Assembly (NCBI GenBank): GCA_024641335.1
Contig: JAHEDG010000015.1
Span: 1-57,193, forward strand
From: Candidatus Zixiibacteriota bacterium
GTDB lineage: Bacteria; Zixibacteria; MSB-5A5; UBA10806
Direction: 5' to 3'
DNA length: 57,193 nucleotides
The position numbers were made by a program, and so were the translations under genes. The notes under the pieces are model-generated. The model saw nothing but the letters and a program-made list of their open reading frames with translations, did not search any database and was not told the DNA's origin. Below are positions 7,936-16,042 of this stretch, piece by piece. Position 1 is the first letter of the stretch; each line of letters starts with the position of its first letter.

Positions 7936-8088
7936 CGGCAATAGATTGCACAGCCTCGTCGCTTGTTATGTTCTGCATACCGTTCATTAATCAGGCGGAT
8001 TTCTCGTATCTTTTTTATTCACAGTCTGTTACGCTTTCGCCGACGAGTCTTTGACTGTAAAGGCATATCCTTTGCTTTGGTATTAGGC

Positions 8089-8586
8089 ATGAGTAATGAT
8101 AACGCGATCCAAGACAAGATCAGATGCTATTTTTTCGGTACTACGTTTAAGGATGATAAGCTGGAAAAAGGGCGCGGTTTGGCCTGTTTTGCTGTGCCGG
8201 ATCTGGGAATTATTTATCGAAGTCTGTTTACCGGCAATCTTTTCGAGTGCCAATACGCCGGCTTGATCGCCCTTTTGAGATTTATCGAATCGAATAAACC
8301 GTTTTTCCAGGGCAAAAGTATCGAGATACTCTCTGACAGCGCAGTTGTGGTCTATCAGGTTACTCACCGGAAATTTATCTCCCGCGATCTGCAGGCCTAT
8401 TTTACGGCCGCCATCAATTTTAAAAACAAGATCCCCTTTAAAATCAGCTGGGTGCCGTCCGGCGAAAACGCCGCCATCAGCGGTCCCGCCGAATTTCCTC
8501 CCATATCCACAGATCTGAACTTCGATTTCGAAATCAGAGATAAGGATAAAAATATGCAATTCGGAAAAGGGCATCTTCGTCTCTAA
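8089..8586 (+). CDS. RNase-H-fold protein with degenerate active site
   Basis: A 165-residue protein that follows the order of motifs of RNase HI-like domains: a first strand pair (IRCYFFGTTF, GLACFAVP), a helix with Glu53 (FECQYAGLIALLRFIE, like the RNase HI catalytic Glu helix), a strand with Asp83 (IEILSDSAVVVYQV, like TDSQYV), and a late WVPSGEN segment where RNase HI has WVKGH. The first catalytic Asp and the last Asp are not evident, so catalysis is doubtful. ATG 8089 is chosen because the upstream in-frame extension to 7963 is basic and unconserved in character; no strong ribosome site is visible. There is no obvious functional link to neighbours. Fold assignment is by motif pattern. 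Confidence 0.6.
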   Translation: MSNDNAIQDKIRCYFFGTTFKDDKLEKGRGLACFAVPDLGIIYRSLFTGNLFECQYAGLIALLRFIESNKPFFQGKSIEILSDSAVVVYQVTHRKFISRDLQAYFTAAINFKNKIPFKISWVPSGENAAISGPAEFPPISTDLNFDFEIRDKDKNMQFGKGHLRL

Positions 8587-8598
8587 GAATAAGTCCCC

Positions 8599-8627
8599 TT
8601 GACAATTAGCCCCACAGAGGTTAACTT
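8599..8627 (+). promoter_or_regulatory. Possible promoter of the subtilase gene
   Basis: TTGACA (8599-8604), 17-nt spacer, TAACTT (8622-8627). The -35 is perfect and the -10 weak. It lies about 40 nt before ATG 8670, which has its own GGAGG. Confidence 0.35.
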
Positions 8628-8669
8628 GTGTCAGAGAGTTAGTAATTAATTTGGCCCCTGGAGGATGAC

Positions 8670-11255
8670 ATGCGCTTTTTTTCGTTTCCGTTATTGGTCT
8701 TGATAGTAATTATGCCGTCAACCGCTCTGCTCGCGGGCAATCCGGTTGTCTGGGACAGCCCTTATACGCTGAAAATGTCTCAAGAGAATCCGGTTGTTGA
8801 TCAAAAGCTGAATAATCTTCTCAACTCGTCTGACGAAAATACCGCGTTCCCCGTCTGGGTTTTCTTCGCGGATAAAGGTATTTCGGAAAGTCTTGATTTT
8901 TATAATAAACTCTCCGAACAAAGAGCTCTGCTGACCGATGCCGCTCGTCAGAGACGGCAGATTTCCAGAGGCCGGGATAATCTCGTGGATATTCGCGATC
9001 TGCCGGTGTATCAGAAATATGTAGACGAAATTCTATCTTCCGGCGCCGAACTGCGCCATGTTCTCAGGTGGTTCAACGCGGCCACAGTCAACGCTACGCC
9101 GGCGGAGATTAGGGAAATTGCCGGAATGCCGTTCGTCCGCCTGGTGAAATCGGTAGCCTATTCCACCACCAATCTCAACCTGGATCTTTCTCCCATAGAG
9201 CCGGATATGTCGCTGGTATCATTGAATTACGGTCCCAGCGAAGGTCAACTGGCCCAGATAAACGCGATAACCGCGCACGAACTCGGATTCAAGGGGCAGG
9301 GCCGAATTGTCTGCATGATGGATACAGGCTTTCGGCAGGGACACGACGCTTTCCAGAATATCATCAATACCGGACGTTTGATAGCTCAGTACGATTTTAT
9401 CAACAACGACAGCAATACAGATTTCGATCCCAACCAGGACGTTTCCTCCCAGCCGAATCACGGCACCTTGACCTGGTCAACCCTTGGCGGGGAGGCCGAA
9501 GGGCATCTGTACGGACCATCGTACCTGGCAGGTTTCGTTCTCGCCAAAACCGAGGATCTGGCCTCCGAACGACATATCGAGGAAGATAACTGGGCCGCCG
9601 GCGCCGAATGGGCCGATTCTATTGGCGCCGTTGTTATTTCATCATCCCTGGGGTACAGATGGTTTGATTCCGGCGAGGGTGATTATTCCTACAATGATCT
9701 CGATGGAAACACAGCTATCGTAACCATAGCCGCCGACATGGCGGCCTATAATGGTATCACAGTCGCCACAGCTATGGGTAATTCGGGTAACGAAGGACCG
9801 GGATCTCTGATTACGCCGGCCGACGCCGACTCGGTTATCTCCTGCGGGGCGGTTAATCCTACCGGCGAATTAGCTTCGTTTTCGTCGAGAGGACCTACTT
9901 CCGACGGCAGGATCAAGCCGGAAGTCTGCGCCCAGGGCGTTGGCACAGTATGCGTTAACCCTGGCGATATTCACGGGTATACGACCGCCAGCGGCACATC
10001 GCTTTCGACTCCCCTGATCGGGGGAGCCAGCGGAGTTTTGCTATCGGCACATCCCAATTGGACTCCTATGATGGTTCGGGAAGCCTTGATGGCTACGGCC
10101 GATAATACTCAGACTCCCGATAATGACTTCGGCTGGGGTATTATGGATGTGGGTCGGGCGCTTTATTATCATCCCGATGGCGATATCGTTTTCAACCATA
10201 TCCCGGTTTTAAGCGCGTTGCCGAACCTGTCGGTTCCCGTTGAGGTAGCGATTGCCGGCGGAAACACAGTGACTAATGCCTATCTCTATTACAGGAATGG
10301 CGATAATGGCGACTTCACTGAAGCGGCCCTGGTTTACGACAGCTCGCGGTTCATCGGCTCGATACCGGCGCGGCCTTCAGGAGATATTCAGTATTACTTC
10401 AAAGCGGTGGACGCCAACGACGCCTACGCCTTTGATCCGCTGGGCGGAGAAATGAACCCTTATACATTTACAATCGGAGGGGTTTCTTCCGACGATTCAT
10501 TCGAGGCGGGTCTTCGAACCTGGATATCCGGCGGTGTCAATAATTTCTGGGGCCTGACCACCAAATACTCACGATCCGGAGAGCTCTCTATTACGGATTC
10601 CCCTACGACCAATTACGCCAATGATACAGACAGCTGGATGGAATCGACGTATTCTCTCGATCTCACCTACGTTACCGGCGTGAATATCACATTCTATTAC
10701 CGGGGTATACTCCAGGTGGATCAGGATTTTCTTTTCGTGGAAGCGTCCAGCGACGGCGGACAGAATTGGACTCCGTTCTCCGAAAGCATTACAGGTTCGA
10801 CATTCAGTTTCACCGAATATACGACGAGTCTGAACGATTTCATCGGCAATTCCGATGTCCGCCTGAGGTTCCATCTGGTCACCAATTCATCAGGTACAAG
10901 AGAAGGTATCTATATAGACGATTTTCGTATCGATTGGGCTACGACCGATGTAGATCACGAGCATACCGATCTTCCTCGGGCGCTCGAACTCCATCAGAAT
11001 TACCCCAACCCTTTCAACCCGTCAACGACCATTTCGTTTATACTGCCGGAAAAATCGTATACGTCGATAGAGGTTTTCGATCTGTTGGGCCGTCAGGTGA
11101 AGACTTTGGTTTCCGCCGAATTGGAAAGCGGCCGTTATGAGATTCTCTGGGACGGTACCGATGAGGGCGGACACGATGTTGCCAGCGGGATTTATCTTTA
11201 CAAACTCGATACCGGTGTTCAGAGCCGGGTCAGGCGGATGTCGCTTTTAAAATAG
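8670..11255 (+). CDS. Secreted subtilisin-like serine protease with T9SS sorting domain
   Basis: An 861-residue S8-family protease. Signal peptide at 1-22 (FPLLVLIVIMPSTALLA). A propeptide-like region is followed by the catalytic domain with Asp218 (CMMDTGF), His264 (PNHGT), the oxyanion Asn in AMGNSGNEGPG and the nucleophile Ser444 (GTSLSTP). After about residue 500 come beta-rich domains, including an MAM/jelly-roll-like segment with acidic DGGQNW and YIDDFRIDW motifs. The last 88 residues hold NYPNPFNPSTT and DEGGHDVASGIYLYKL, the T9SS type A sorting domain. The protein should be exported, cross the outer membrane and degrade external protein. GGAGG precedes the ATG, and a strong terminator follows the stop. 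Confidence 0.93.
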   Translation: MRFFSFPLLVLIVIMPSTALLAGNPVVWDSPYTLKMSQENPVVDQKLNNLLNSSDENTAFPVWVFFADKGISESLDFYNKLSEQRALLTDAARQRRQISRGRDNLVDIRDLPVYQKYVDEILSSGAELRHVLRWFNAATVNATPAEIREIAGMPFVRLVKSVAYSTTNLNLDLSPIEPDMSLVSLNYGPSEGQLAQINAITAHELGFKGQGRIVCMMDTGFRQGHDAFQNIINTGRLIAQYDFINNDSNTDFDPNQDVSSQPNHGTLTWSTLGGEAEGHLYGPSYLAGFVLAKTEDLASERHIEEDNWAAGAEWADSIGAVVISSSLGYRWFDSGEGDYSYNDLDGNTAIVTIAADMAAYNGITVATAMGNSGNEGPGSLITPADADSVISCGAVNPTGELASFSSRGPTSDGRIKPEVCAQGVGTVCVNPGDIHGYTTASGTSLSTPLIGGASGVLLSAHPNWTPMMVREALMATADNTQTPDNDFGWGIMDVGRALYYHPDGDIVFNHIPVLSALPNLSVPVEVAIAGGNTVTNAYLYYRNGDNGDFTEAALVYDSSRFIGSIPARPSGDIQYYFKAVDANDAYAFDPLGGEMNPYTFTIGGVSSDDSFEAGLRTWISGGVNNFWGLTTKYSRSGELSITDSPTTNYANDTDSWMESTYSLDLTYVTGVNITFYYRGILQVDQDFLFVEASSDGGQNWTPFSESITGSTFSFTEYTTSLNDFIGNSDVRLRFHLVTNSSGTREGIYIDDFRIDWATTDVDHEHTDLPRALELHQNYPNPFNPSTTISFILPEKSYTSIEVFDLLGRQVKTLVSAELESGRYEILWDGTDEGGHDVASGIYLYKLDTGVQSRVRRMSLLK

Positions 11256-11281
11256 CGGCAGCGCCGGAAAAAAATACCATT

Positions 11282-11318
11282 ATCCCCGTGAGAGCGATTC
11301 TCGCGGGGATTTTCTTTT
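11282..11318 (+). terminator. Rho-independent terminator of the subtilase gene
   Basis: ATCCCCGTGAGA and TCTCGCGGGGAT form a 12-bp stem (one G-U) with a GCGAT loop, followed by TTTTCTTTT. It lies 27 nt after the stop codon. Confidence 0.88.
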
Positions 11319-11422
11319 ATATTGCCATAGATATAGGAATAGCCCTATATATTGTCACTGATGGATAATTCGACAGATAAAACAGGCATTTATTATCCGC
11401 CGATTCCGACGGTTGATTAGAT

Positions 11423-12154
11423 TTGAATCCCGGCCGGTTCATCCTCGAGGCCAGAGACCTTTTCCGAACGGTTCGGGACGGCGATTCGGAGAAAGCGATT
11501 ATTCGCGGTTTCTCATTTAATTTCGAAAGAGGCGAAATATACAATATCATGGGGCCGTCCGGCTCGGGGAAATCATCCCTGCTTAGGATGTTCAATCGGC
11601 TGGACGAGGCATCGGATGGGCAGGTTTTATTCGAGGGGGCCGAATATCAGAGCTATCATCCATGCGAACTTCGGCGAAGAATAGGTTATATGTTTCAAAC
11701 TCCCTATCTTTTCCCCGGATCGATAAGGGAAAATCTTTTATACCCCGACTCCGGTTTGAGCGATACTCGCCTGCGAGAACTGATCACGGGGATCAAATTA
11801 GACCCGAATTTGCTCGATACCGACACCGATAATTTATCTCTCGGAGAGAAACAGCGAATCGCCCTGGCGCGTCTCCTGGCTGCCGGGCCGTCTATGGTTT
11901 TACTCGACGAACCGACATCCGCTCTCGATCCGGGTAATACCCTGGCTATCGAGGAGTTGATCCGGAATATCGCCAGGCGGCACGAACTCACGGTCATAAT
12001 GGTGACCCATAATCCCGAGCAGGCGGTGAGAATGGGAGGAGAGGCTCTTTTACTGTATAAAGGGGAGTTGGCGGAATGGGGTGGCAGCGATCAGGTTGTT
12101 AATAATCCCCGAACTGAAATCGGGCGGCGATATAAGGAAAAGGACTGCGGTTGA
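11423..12154 (+). CDS. fetA: ABC transporter ATP-binding protein, FetA-like
   Basis: A 243-residue ABC ATPase. Walker A is GPSGSGKSS, the Q-loop is YMFQTP, the signature is NLSLGEKQR, and Walker B plus D-loop is VLLDEPTSALDP. The switch His lies in VTHNPEQA. The next gene, overlapping by 4 nt, encodes an FetB/UPF0014 membrane protein, so the pair forms the FetAB-type exporter, which in E. coli lowers cytoplasmic iron and protects from oxidative stress. The substrate here is inferred from that homology. The chosen start is TTG 11423 because the protein N-terminus then fits the family; no Shine-Dalgarno is visible. Confidence 0.88.
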   Translation: MNPGRFILEARDLFRTVRDGDSEKAIIRGFSFNFERGEIYNIMGPSGSGKSSLLRMFNRLDEASDGQVLFEGAEYQSYHPCELRRRIGYMFQTPYLFPGSIRENLLYPDSGLSDTRLRELITGIKLDPNLLDTDTDNLSLGEKQRIALARLLAAGPSMVLLDEPTSALDPGNTLAIEELIRNIARRHELTVIMVTHNPEQAVRMGGEALLLYKGELAEWGGSDQVVNNPRTEIGRRYKEKDCG

Positions 12155-12912
12155 TTCATTACGGCTTGAGCCAGGTGTTGATGTCAGCGGCTCTTGTGGC
12201 CCTGGCTCTGATCATAGGGAGGTGGTGGAAAATCCCGGCCGGGAAGGAGATGCTTTTCGGTTCGGTCAGGGCCTTCATCCAGTTGATCGCCGTCGGCTAC
12301 GCTTTGAATTACATATTCGATCTGAAATCTCCATGGCTGGTTTTGGTCGTCATAATGATAATGATAACAGTGGGCGCCGGGGCGGCGTCGGGACGCTCTA
12401 AAAAACTGGCGGGATCGTTCCCGATCACTTTTGCCGCCATAGCCGCCGGATCGCTTATCACCATGGGTATCATGCTGGTATTGAATATTATCTCTTTGGA
12501 AGCCCGATATGTGATTCCGCTTTCCGGGATGATCATCAGCAACGCAATGAACGCCGCCGCCCTGACCATGAACCGGATTGTTTCGGATATCGGGTCCAAT
12601 CGTCTTCGAATTGAGACCGCTTTATCGCTGGGAAAAACCTGGCGCGAGGCCAGCCGTCCCTTCATGCAGGATTCCGCCATAGCCGGAATGACTTCGATAT
12701 TGAATTTTCTCAAGACTGTGGGAATAGTCGCTTTGCCGGGAGCCATGACCGGCATGATATTAGCCGGTGCCAGCCCGCTTGAGGCCGTCCTGCTCCAGAT
12801 TATCGTGGCCTATATGCTCTTAAGCTCGGTAACCATATCAACTGTCATCTCGCTGGAGCTGACGGTCAGACGGTTTTTCACTCCATCTCACCAGCTTAAA
12901 ATCCTGAAATAG
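12151..12912 (+). CDS. fetB: ABC transporter permease, FetB-like (UPF0014)
   Basis: A 253-residue membrane protein with about seven hydrophobic helices. It carries the UPF0014/FetB hallmarks: SVRAFIQLIAVGYAL near residue 45, the central PLSGMIISNAMNAAALTMNR segment and the later LKTVGIVALPGAMTGMILAG. It starts at TTG 12151, overlapping the TGA stop of the ATPase gene (TTGA), so translation is probably coupled. With FetA it forms an inner-membrane exporter, in E. coli connected with iron efflux. No terminator is obvious after it. Confidence 0.9.
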   Translation: MIHYGLSQVLMSAALVALALIIGRWWKIPAGKEMLFGSVRAFIQLIAVGYALNYIFDLKSPWLVLVVIMIMITVGAGAASGRSKKLAGSFPITFAAIAAGSLITMGIMLVLNIISLEARYVIPLSGMIISNAMNAAALTMNRIVSDIGSNRLRIETALSLGKTWREASRPFMQDSAIAGMTSILNFLKTVGIVALPGAMTGMILAGASPLEAVLLQIIVAYMLLSSVTISTVISLELTVRRFFTPSHQLKILK

Positions 12913-13004
12913 GCCGCTGCTGTCCTTCTGTCGATTTTCCGGTAATTGTATATTTAGCTCCATTATTCGAGGTTCTGCCGATAGAGTGATCGGCGACTTT
13001 TCAT

Positions 13005-13032
13005 TTGGAAATATGGGATACGCTGTTATATT
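13005..13032 (+). promoter_or_regulatory. Possible promoter of the secreted propeller gene
   Basis: TTGGAA (13005-13010), 16-nt spacer, TATATT (13027-13032). It would give a leader of roughly 95 nt before ATG 13133. Pattern match only. The rest of the 220-nt gap after fetB shows no other feature. Confidence 0.35.
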
Positions 13033-13132
13033 CAATACAAGATAAAGCCGCCATGATCGATTTTCCCCATGAGAGGAAATTCTATTGATGGCTATGGAAT
13101 CGCATAACCAAAGTTCGATTAGGAGGATCACG

Positions 13133-15892
13133 ATGAATAAGACGATAACGTTTTTCATGGTTTTATTCTTAATGAGTTCCGCGGCGGCCCTTGCCGATAA
13201 CCTGTCCCATTCATATCAATTCTCAGATGAAAACGGCAGTCGGCTGGTCAGAACCGAGACTCCGAATCAGGGGTATGCAGATGATCTCCTAAGCCGAAAA
13301 CTTCCCGTTAGAAATCCTCATATTCTGGCCCAGGTGGTATGGGTGGATCGGAATCACCAGAACGCCATCGCCGAGAGAGTGGCCGTTACCCCCGACGGAT
13401 CCGGGATATTCGCCGGATGGTGGCTGAATAACGAGCGGTTCTCGGCCTATGTTTCCGCCGGTATGCAAGCGCCTCTCTGGGCTTATAGTCAGGATGTCGA
13501 TTGGCAGATGCCGGTTGACGCTTCCAATAATAATTACGCAGGTACTGGTACGAGGCTTCCCGGTTTTATCTGGAGTCATGAATCTCCGATGTACGAAGAA
13601 GCCATAGAATTCGACCCGGGATATTTGGGCAGAGGCATTTCCTTTTCAGGCGATGGTAATCTGGTCGCCTCGGTAGCTTCTCTGAATTCCGATGAAGCGA
13701 TTTTGGTAGTCTATGATCTGAATCTCGACGACACACTTTATACCAGGCATTTCGTGCCGACAACAGGACTCTATGGAGTGGATTTTTCCAAAGACGGTTC
13801 GACTATTGTTGTCTCCAACTACGGCGGCCTGCTGGTTTATAATGTACCCAACGGCGATCTTATCGGGACAATTTACAACTACTCGCAGAATACAGCCAAA
13901 ATCTCGGCCGACGGTTCGTTGATTGTAATCGGGACATTTACCGGCGTCGTTTATCTGCATGAATGGAACGGTTCACAATACGAATCCAGATGGATCAGAT
14001 CGACCGGAGATGACTGGGTTACGGCTCTGGACGTATCGGCTGACGGTTCCACGGTGGCTTGCGGAACATTGGATTTCGAGAACAGTCAGATAGCCGGCGG
14101 GAAATTTATGCTGTTTGACGCCGAGTCGGGCAGCACTTTGATAGATTATGATGAGTATGGAGATGAAGTCGGATCTGTGGCCCTTTCCGCTGACGGCCGT
14201 TACGCTATCGCCGGAAGCTGGGGACAATATGGAGGCACCTTCGGCGATGTTGTCACCTGCTTTATCAGAGATACCGATATTCCCATTTTCCAGCTTCTTG
14301 ATGATACCGACGAACCGGGCTCGGTTTTCGGAGTGGCTATTTCCGATTCAGGGCATTATGCAGCCGCCGGTGGCAAAGCGGTACATGCCAGAGAATTCGG
14401 CAACGGAGGCATGTTATATTCAATTAAAATTAACGATCCTTTAACCAATGACGCCGCTGTCGCTTCCATAGACGAGCCGGGCGAGTTTGTCGATCCGGGA
14501 TCATCGGTCATCCCGACCGCCACATTTATAAACGTCGGTTCCGAAGACGCCAGTTTCACGGCGTCCTGTGTTGTCAGTAATATGGAAACCGATTCCGTCG
14601 TCTACAGCGCAAGCTCCGAAATCAACGGATTGCCGTCGTTTTCTACAAACGTCGTCTATTTTTCGCCGGATTTCGTCATGCCTGCCGAGGGCAGATATCG
14701 GATGGAATTCATAGCTTCCATGGGCGGAGATCAGGATAACTCCAATAATCATCTGGCCCTGGTGATAAGAAGCTGGCACGATTTGAAAGCCGTCGGTATT
14801 TCATCCCCATTCGACGAGATTACATTGAACTGGCCCATGACCGGCCTGGCGATCTTCCGGAATATGGGATCATATTATGAAACCGCCGATATCTCCCTGG
14901 CAATTTATGATTCCACTCAAACCGAAGTCTATTCATCGATATCCACGGTTTATGGCCTGGCTCCGTATATGGAGGCCGAGGTTCAGTTCGATGAATGGAA
15001 TCCCGATCGCGACGGATCATATCGGGCCGTTTTCAGCGCGGATCTTTCCGATGACCGCTTTCCCGACGATAATACCATCGAAAGGAATTTCGTTGTAGTC
15101 GATGAGATGATTTACGACGACGGCATTGCCGATAATCCGTTCTGGGTCGGTCCCTATCCGAATTATCATAATCGTAAATTCGCTCAGCGGTTCGAGCCTA
15201 ATATCGACGCCCCGTTCTCGATAACCAATTCCCGTTTCTATTTGGGGAATGTAAACTACACAGGGAGTTTCGATCATCTCGCGGTGGCCAAAGATATGGA
15301 CAATCTGCCGGATACCGCTAATTACCTGGCGTTCCAGGCGAACCCGGAGCTATCCGGACCCGGAAGCTGGACAAGTGTCGATCTGGACGGGTTCTCTAAC
15401 GATAATCTGGCGCTTTGGGTTATCCTGCGCTGGGCCGATACCGATCAGCCGGGGCCATATATCGGGGCGGATAACAGCGGTATCCTGAACAGACAGGCAT
15501 ACTGGTATACCGACGAAAACGGCTGGAATCAATATCCGTTCTTCGATTGGATGATCAGGCTGACCGTTCAAACCTCCACCGGTATAGAATCCGAGTATTT
15601 CAGCGGATTGCCCGAAAAAATATCCCTTCTGCCAAATTACCCCAATCCCTTCAATCCGGTCACAAATATCAGGTTTGCGCTTCCCGATCCGGGCAGAGTC
15701 ACTATAGATATCTATAATACTCTGGGACAGAAAGTGCGGACCCTTTCCGATTCTTATTTCGAAGCGGGATATCATACCCTGGTATGGGACGGTAAATCGG
15801 ACGCCAGTGCCGAGGTATCGAGCGGAGCGTATTATTACCGTCTTATTACCGGCGATAGACAGATTACCAGAAAAATGCTGCTGCTCAAATAA
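13133..15892 (+). CDS. Secreted WD40/YVTN-type propeller protein with T9SS sorting domain
   Basis: A 919-residue exported protein. ATG 13133 is chosen because AGGAGG lies at 13121-13126 and the product then begins with a signal peptide (MNKTITFFMVLFLMSSAAALA). Residues about 60-430 are propeller blades with repeated SGDGNLVAS, SKDGSTIVVSN, SADGSLIVIG, SADGSTVACG and SADGRYAIAG motifs. Two CARDB-like beta domains follow (about 440-680), each with paired strands ending in LPSFSTNVVYF or LAPYMEAEVQF. A further beta domain leads to the C-terminal NYPNPFNPVTN and YYYRLITGDRQITRKMLLLK, a T9SS type A sorting domain. Its substrate is unknown; a surface-displayed binding or adhesion role is likely. 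It is monocistronic, with a terminator after the stop. Confidence 0.87.
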   Translation: MNKTITFFMVLFLMSSAAALADNLSHSYQFSDENGSRLVRTETPNQGYADDLLSRKLPVRNPHILAQVVWVDRNHQNAIAERVAVTPDGSGIFAGWWLNNERFSAYVSAGMQAPLWAYSQDVDWQMPVDASNNNYAGTGTRLPGFIWSHESPMYEEAIEFDPGYLGRGISFSGDGNLVASVASLNSDEAILVVYDLNLDDTLYTRHFVPTTGLYGVDFSKDGSTIVVSNYGGLLVYNVPNGDLIGTIYNYSQNTAKISADGSLIVIGTFTGVVYLHEWNGSQYESRWIRSTGDDWVTALDVSADGSTVACGTLDFENSQIAGGKFMLFDAESGSTLIDYDEYGDEVGSVALSADGRYAIAGSWGQYGGTFGDVVTCFIRDTDIPIFQLLDDTDEPGSVFGVAISDSGHYAAAGGKAVHAREFGNGGMLYSIKINDPLTNDAAVASIDEPGEFVDPGSSVIPTATFINVGSEDASFTASCVVSNMETDSVVYSASSEINGLPSFSTNVVYFSPDFVMPAEGRYRMEFIASMGGDQDNSNNHLALVIRSWHDLKAVGISSPFDEITLNWPMTGLAIFRNMGSYYETADISLAIYDSTQTEVYSSISTVYGLAPYMEAEVQFDEWNPDRDGSYRAVFSADLSDDRFPDDNTIERNFVVVDEMIYDDGIADNPFWVGPYPNYHNRKFAQRFEPNIDAPFSITNSRFYLGNVNYTGSFDHLAVAKDMDNLPDTANYLAFQANPELSGPGSWTSVDLDGFSNDNLALWVILRWADTDQPGPYIGADNSGILNRQAYWYTDENGWNQYPFFDWMIRLTVQTSTGIESEYFSGLPEKISLLPNYPNPFNPVTNIRFALPDPGRVTIDIYNTLGQKVRTLSDSYFEAGYHTLVWDGKSDASAEVSSGAYYYRLITGDRQITRKMLLLK

Positions 15893-15927
15893 ACGAGCGC
15901 GTCAAGTTCTGAGCCTCATAAGGCCGA

Positions 15928-15954
15928 GGGCCGGTTAACCGCCGGCCCTTTTTA
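15928..15954 (+). terminator. Rho-independent terminator of the propeller gene
   Basis: GGGCCGG (15928-15934) pairs with CCGGCCC (15942-15948) around TTAACCG, followed by TTTTTA. It lies 36 nt after the stop codon at 15892. Confidence 0.82.
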
Positions 15955-16008
15955 TTGGTTTCAATCCGGGCCGTCCGCTCCCTTATTTCGCCTATCGGAC
16001 CTTTCTCG

Positions 16009-16037
16009 TTGCCAAAAATCTTCTTTCCATATAAAAT
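16009..16037 (+). promoter_or_regulatory. Possible promoter giving a leaderless lptD mRNA
   Basis: TTGCCA (16009-16014), 17-nt spacer, TAAAAT (16032-16037). The -10 box ends only 5 nt before ATG 16043, so transcription would start at or next to the start codon. No Shine-Dalgarno is present. Confidence 0.45.
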
Positions 16038-16042
16038 ACCGG

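Noticed and set aside
7963-8088. N-terminal extension of the RNase-H-like gene
   Set aside because: Basic, unpatterned residues without a ribosome site; ATG 8089 gives a compact domain start.
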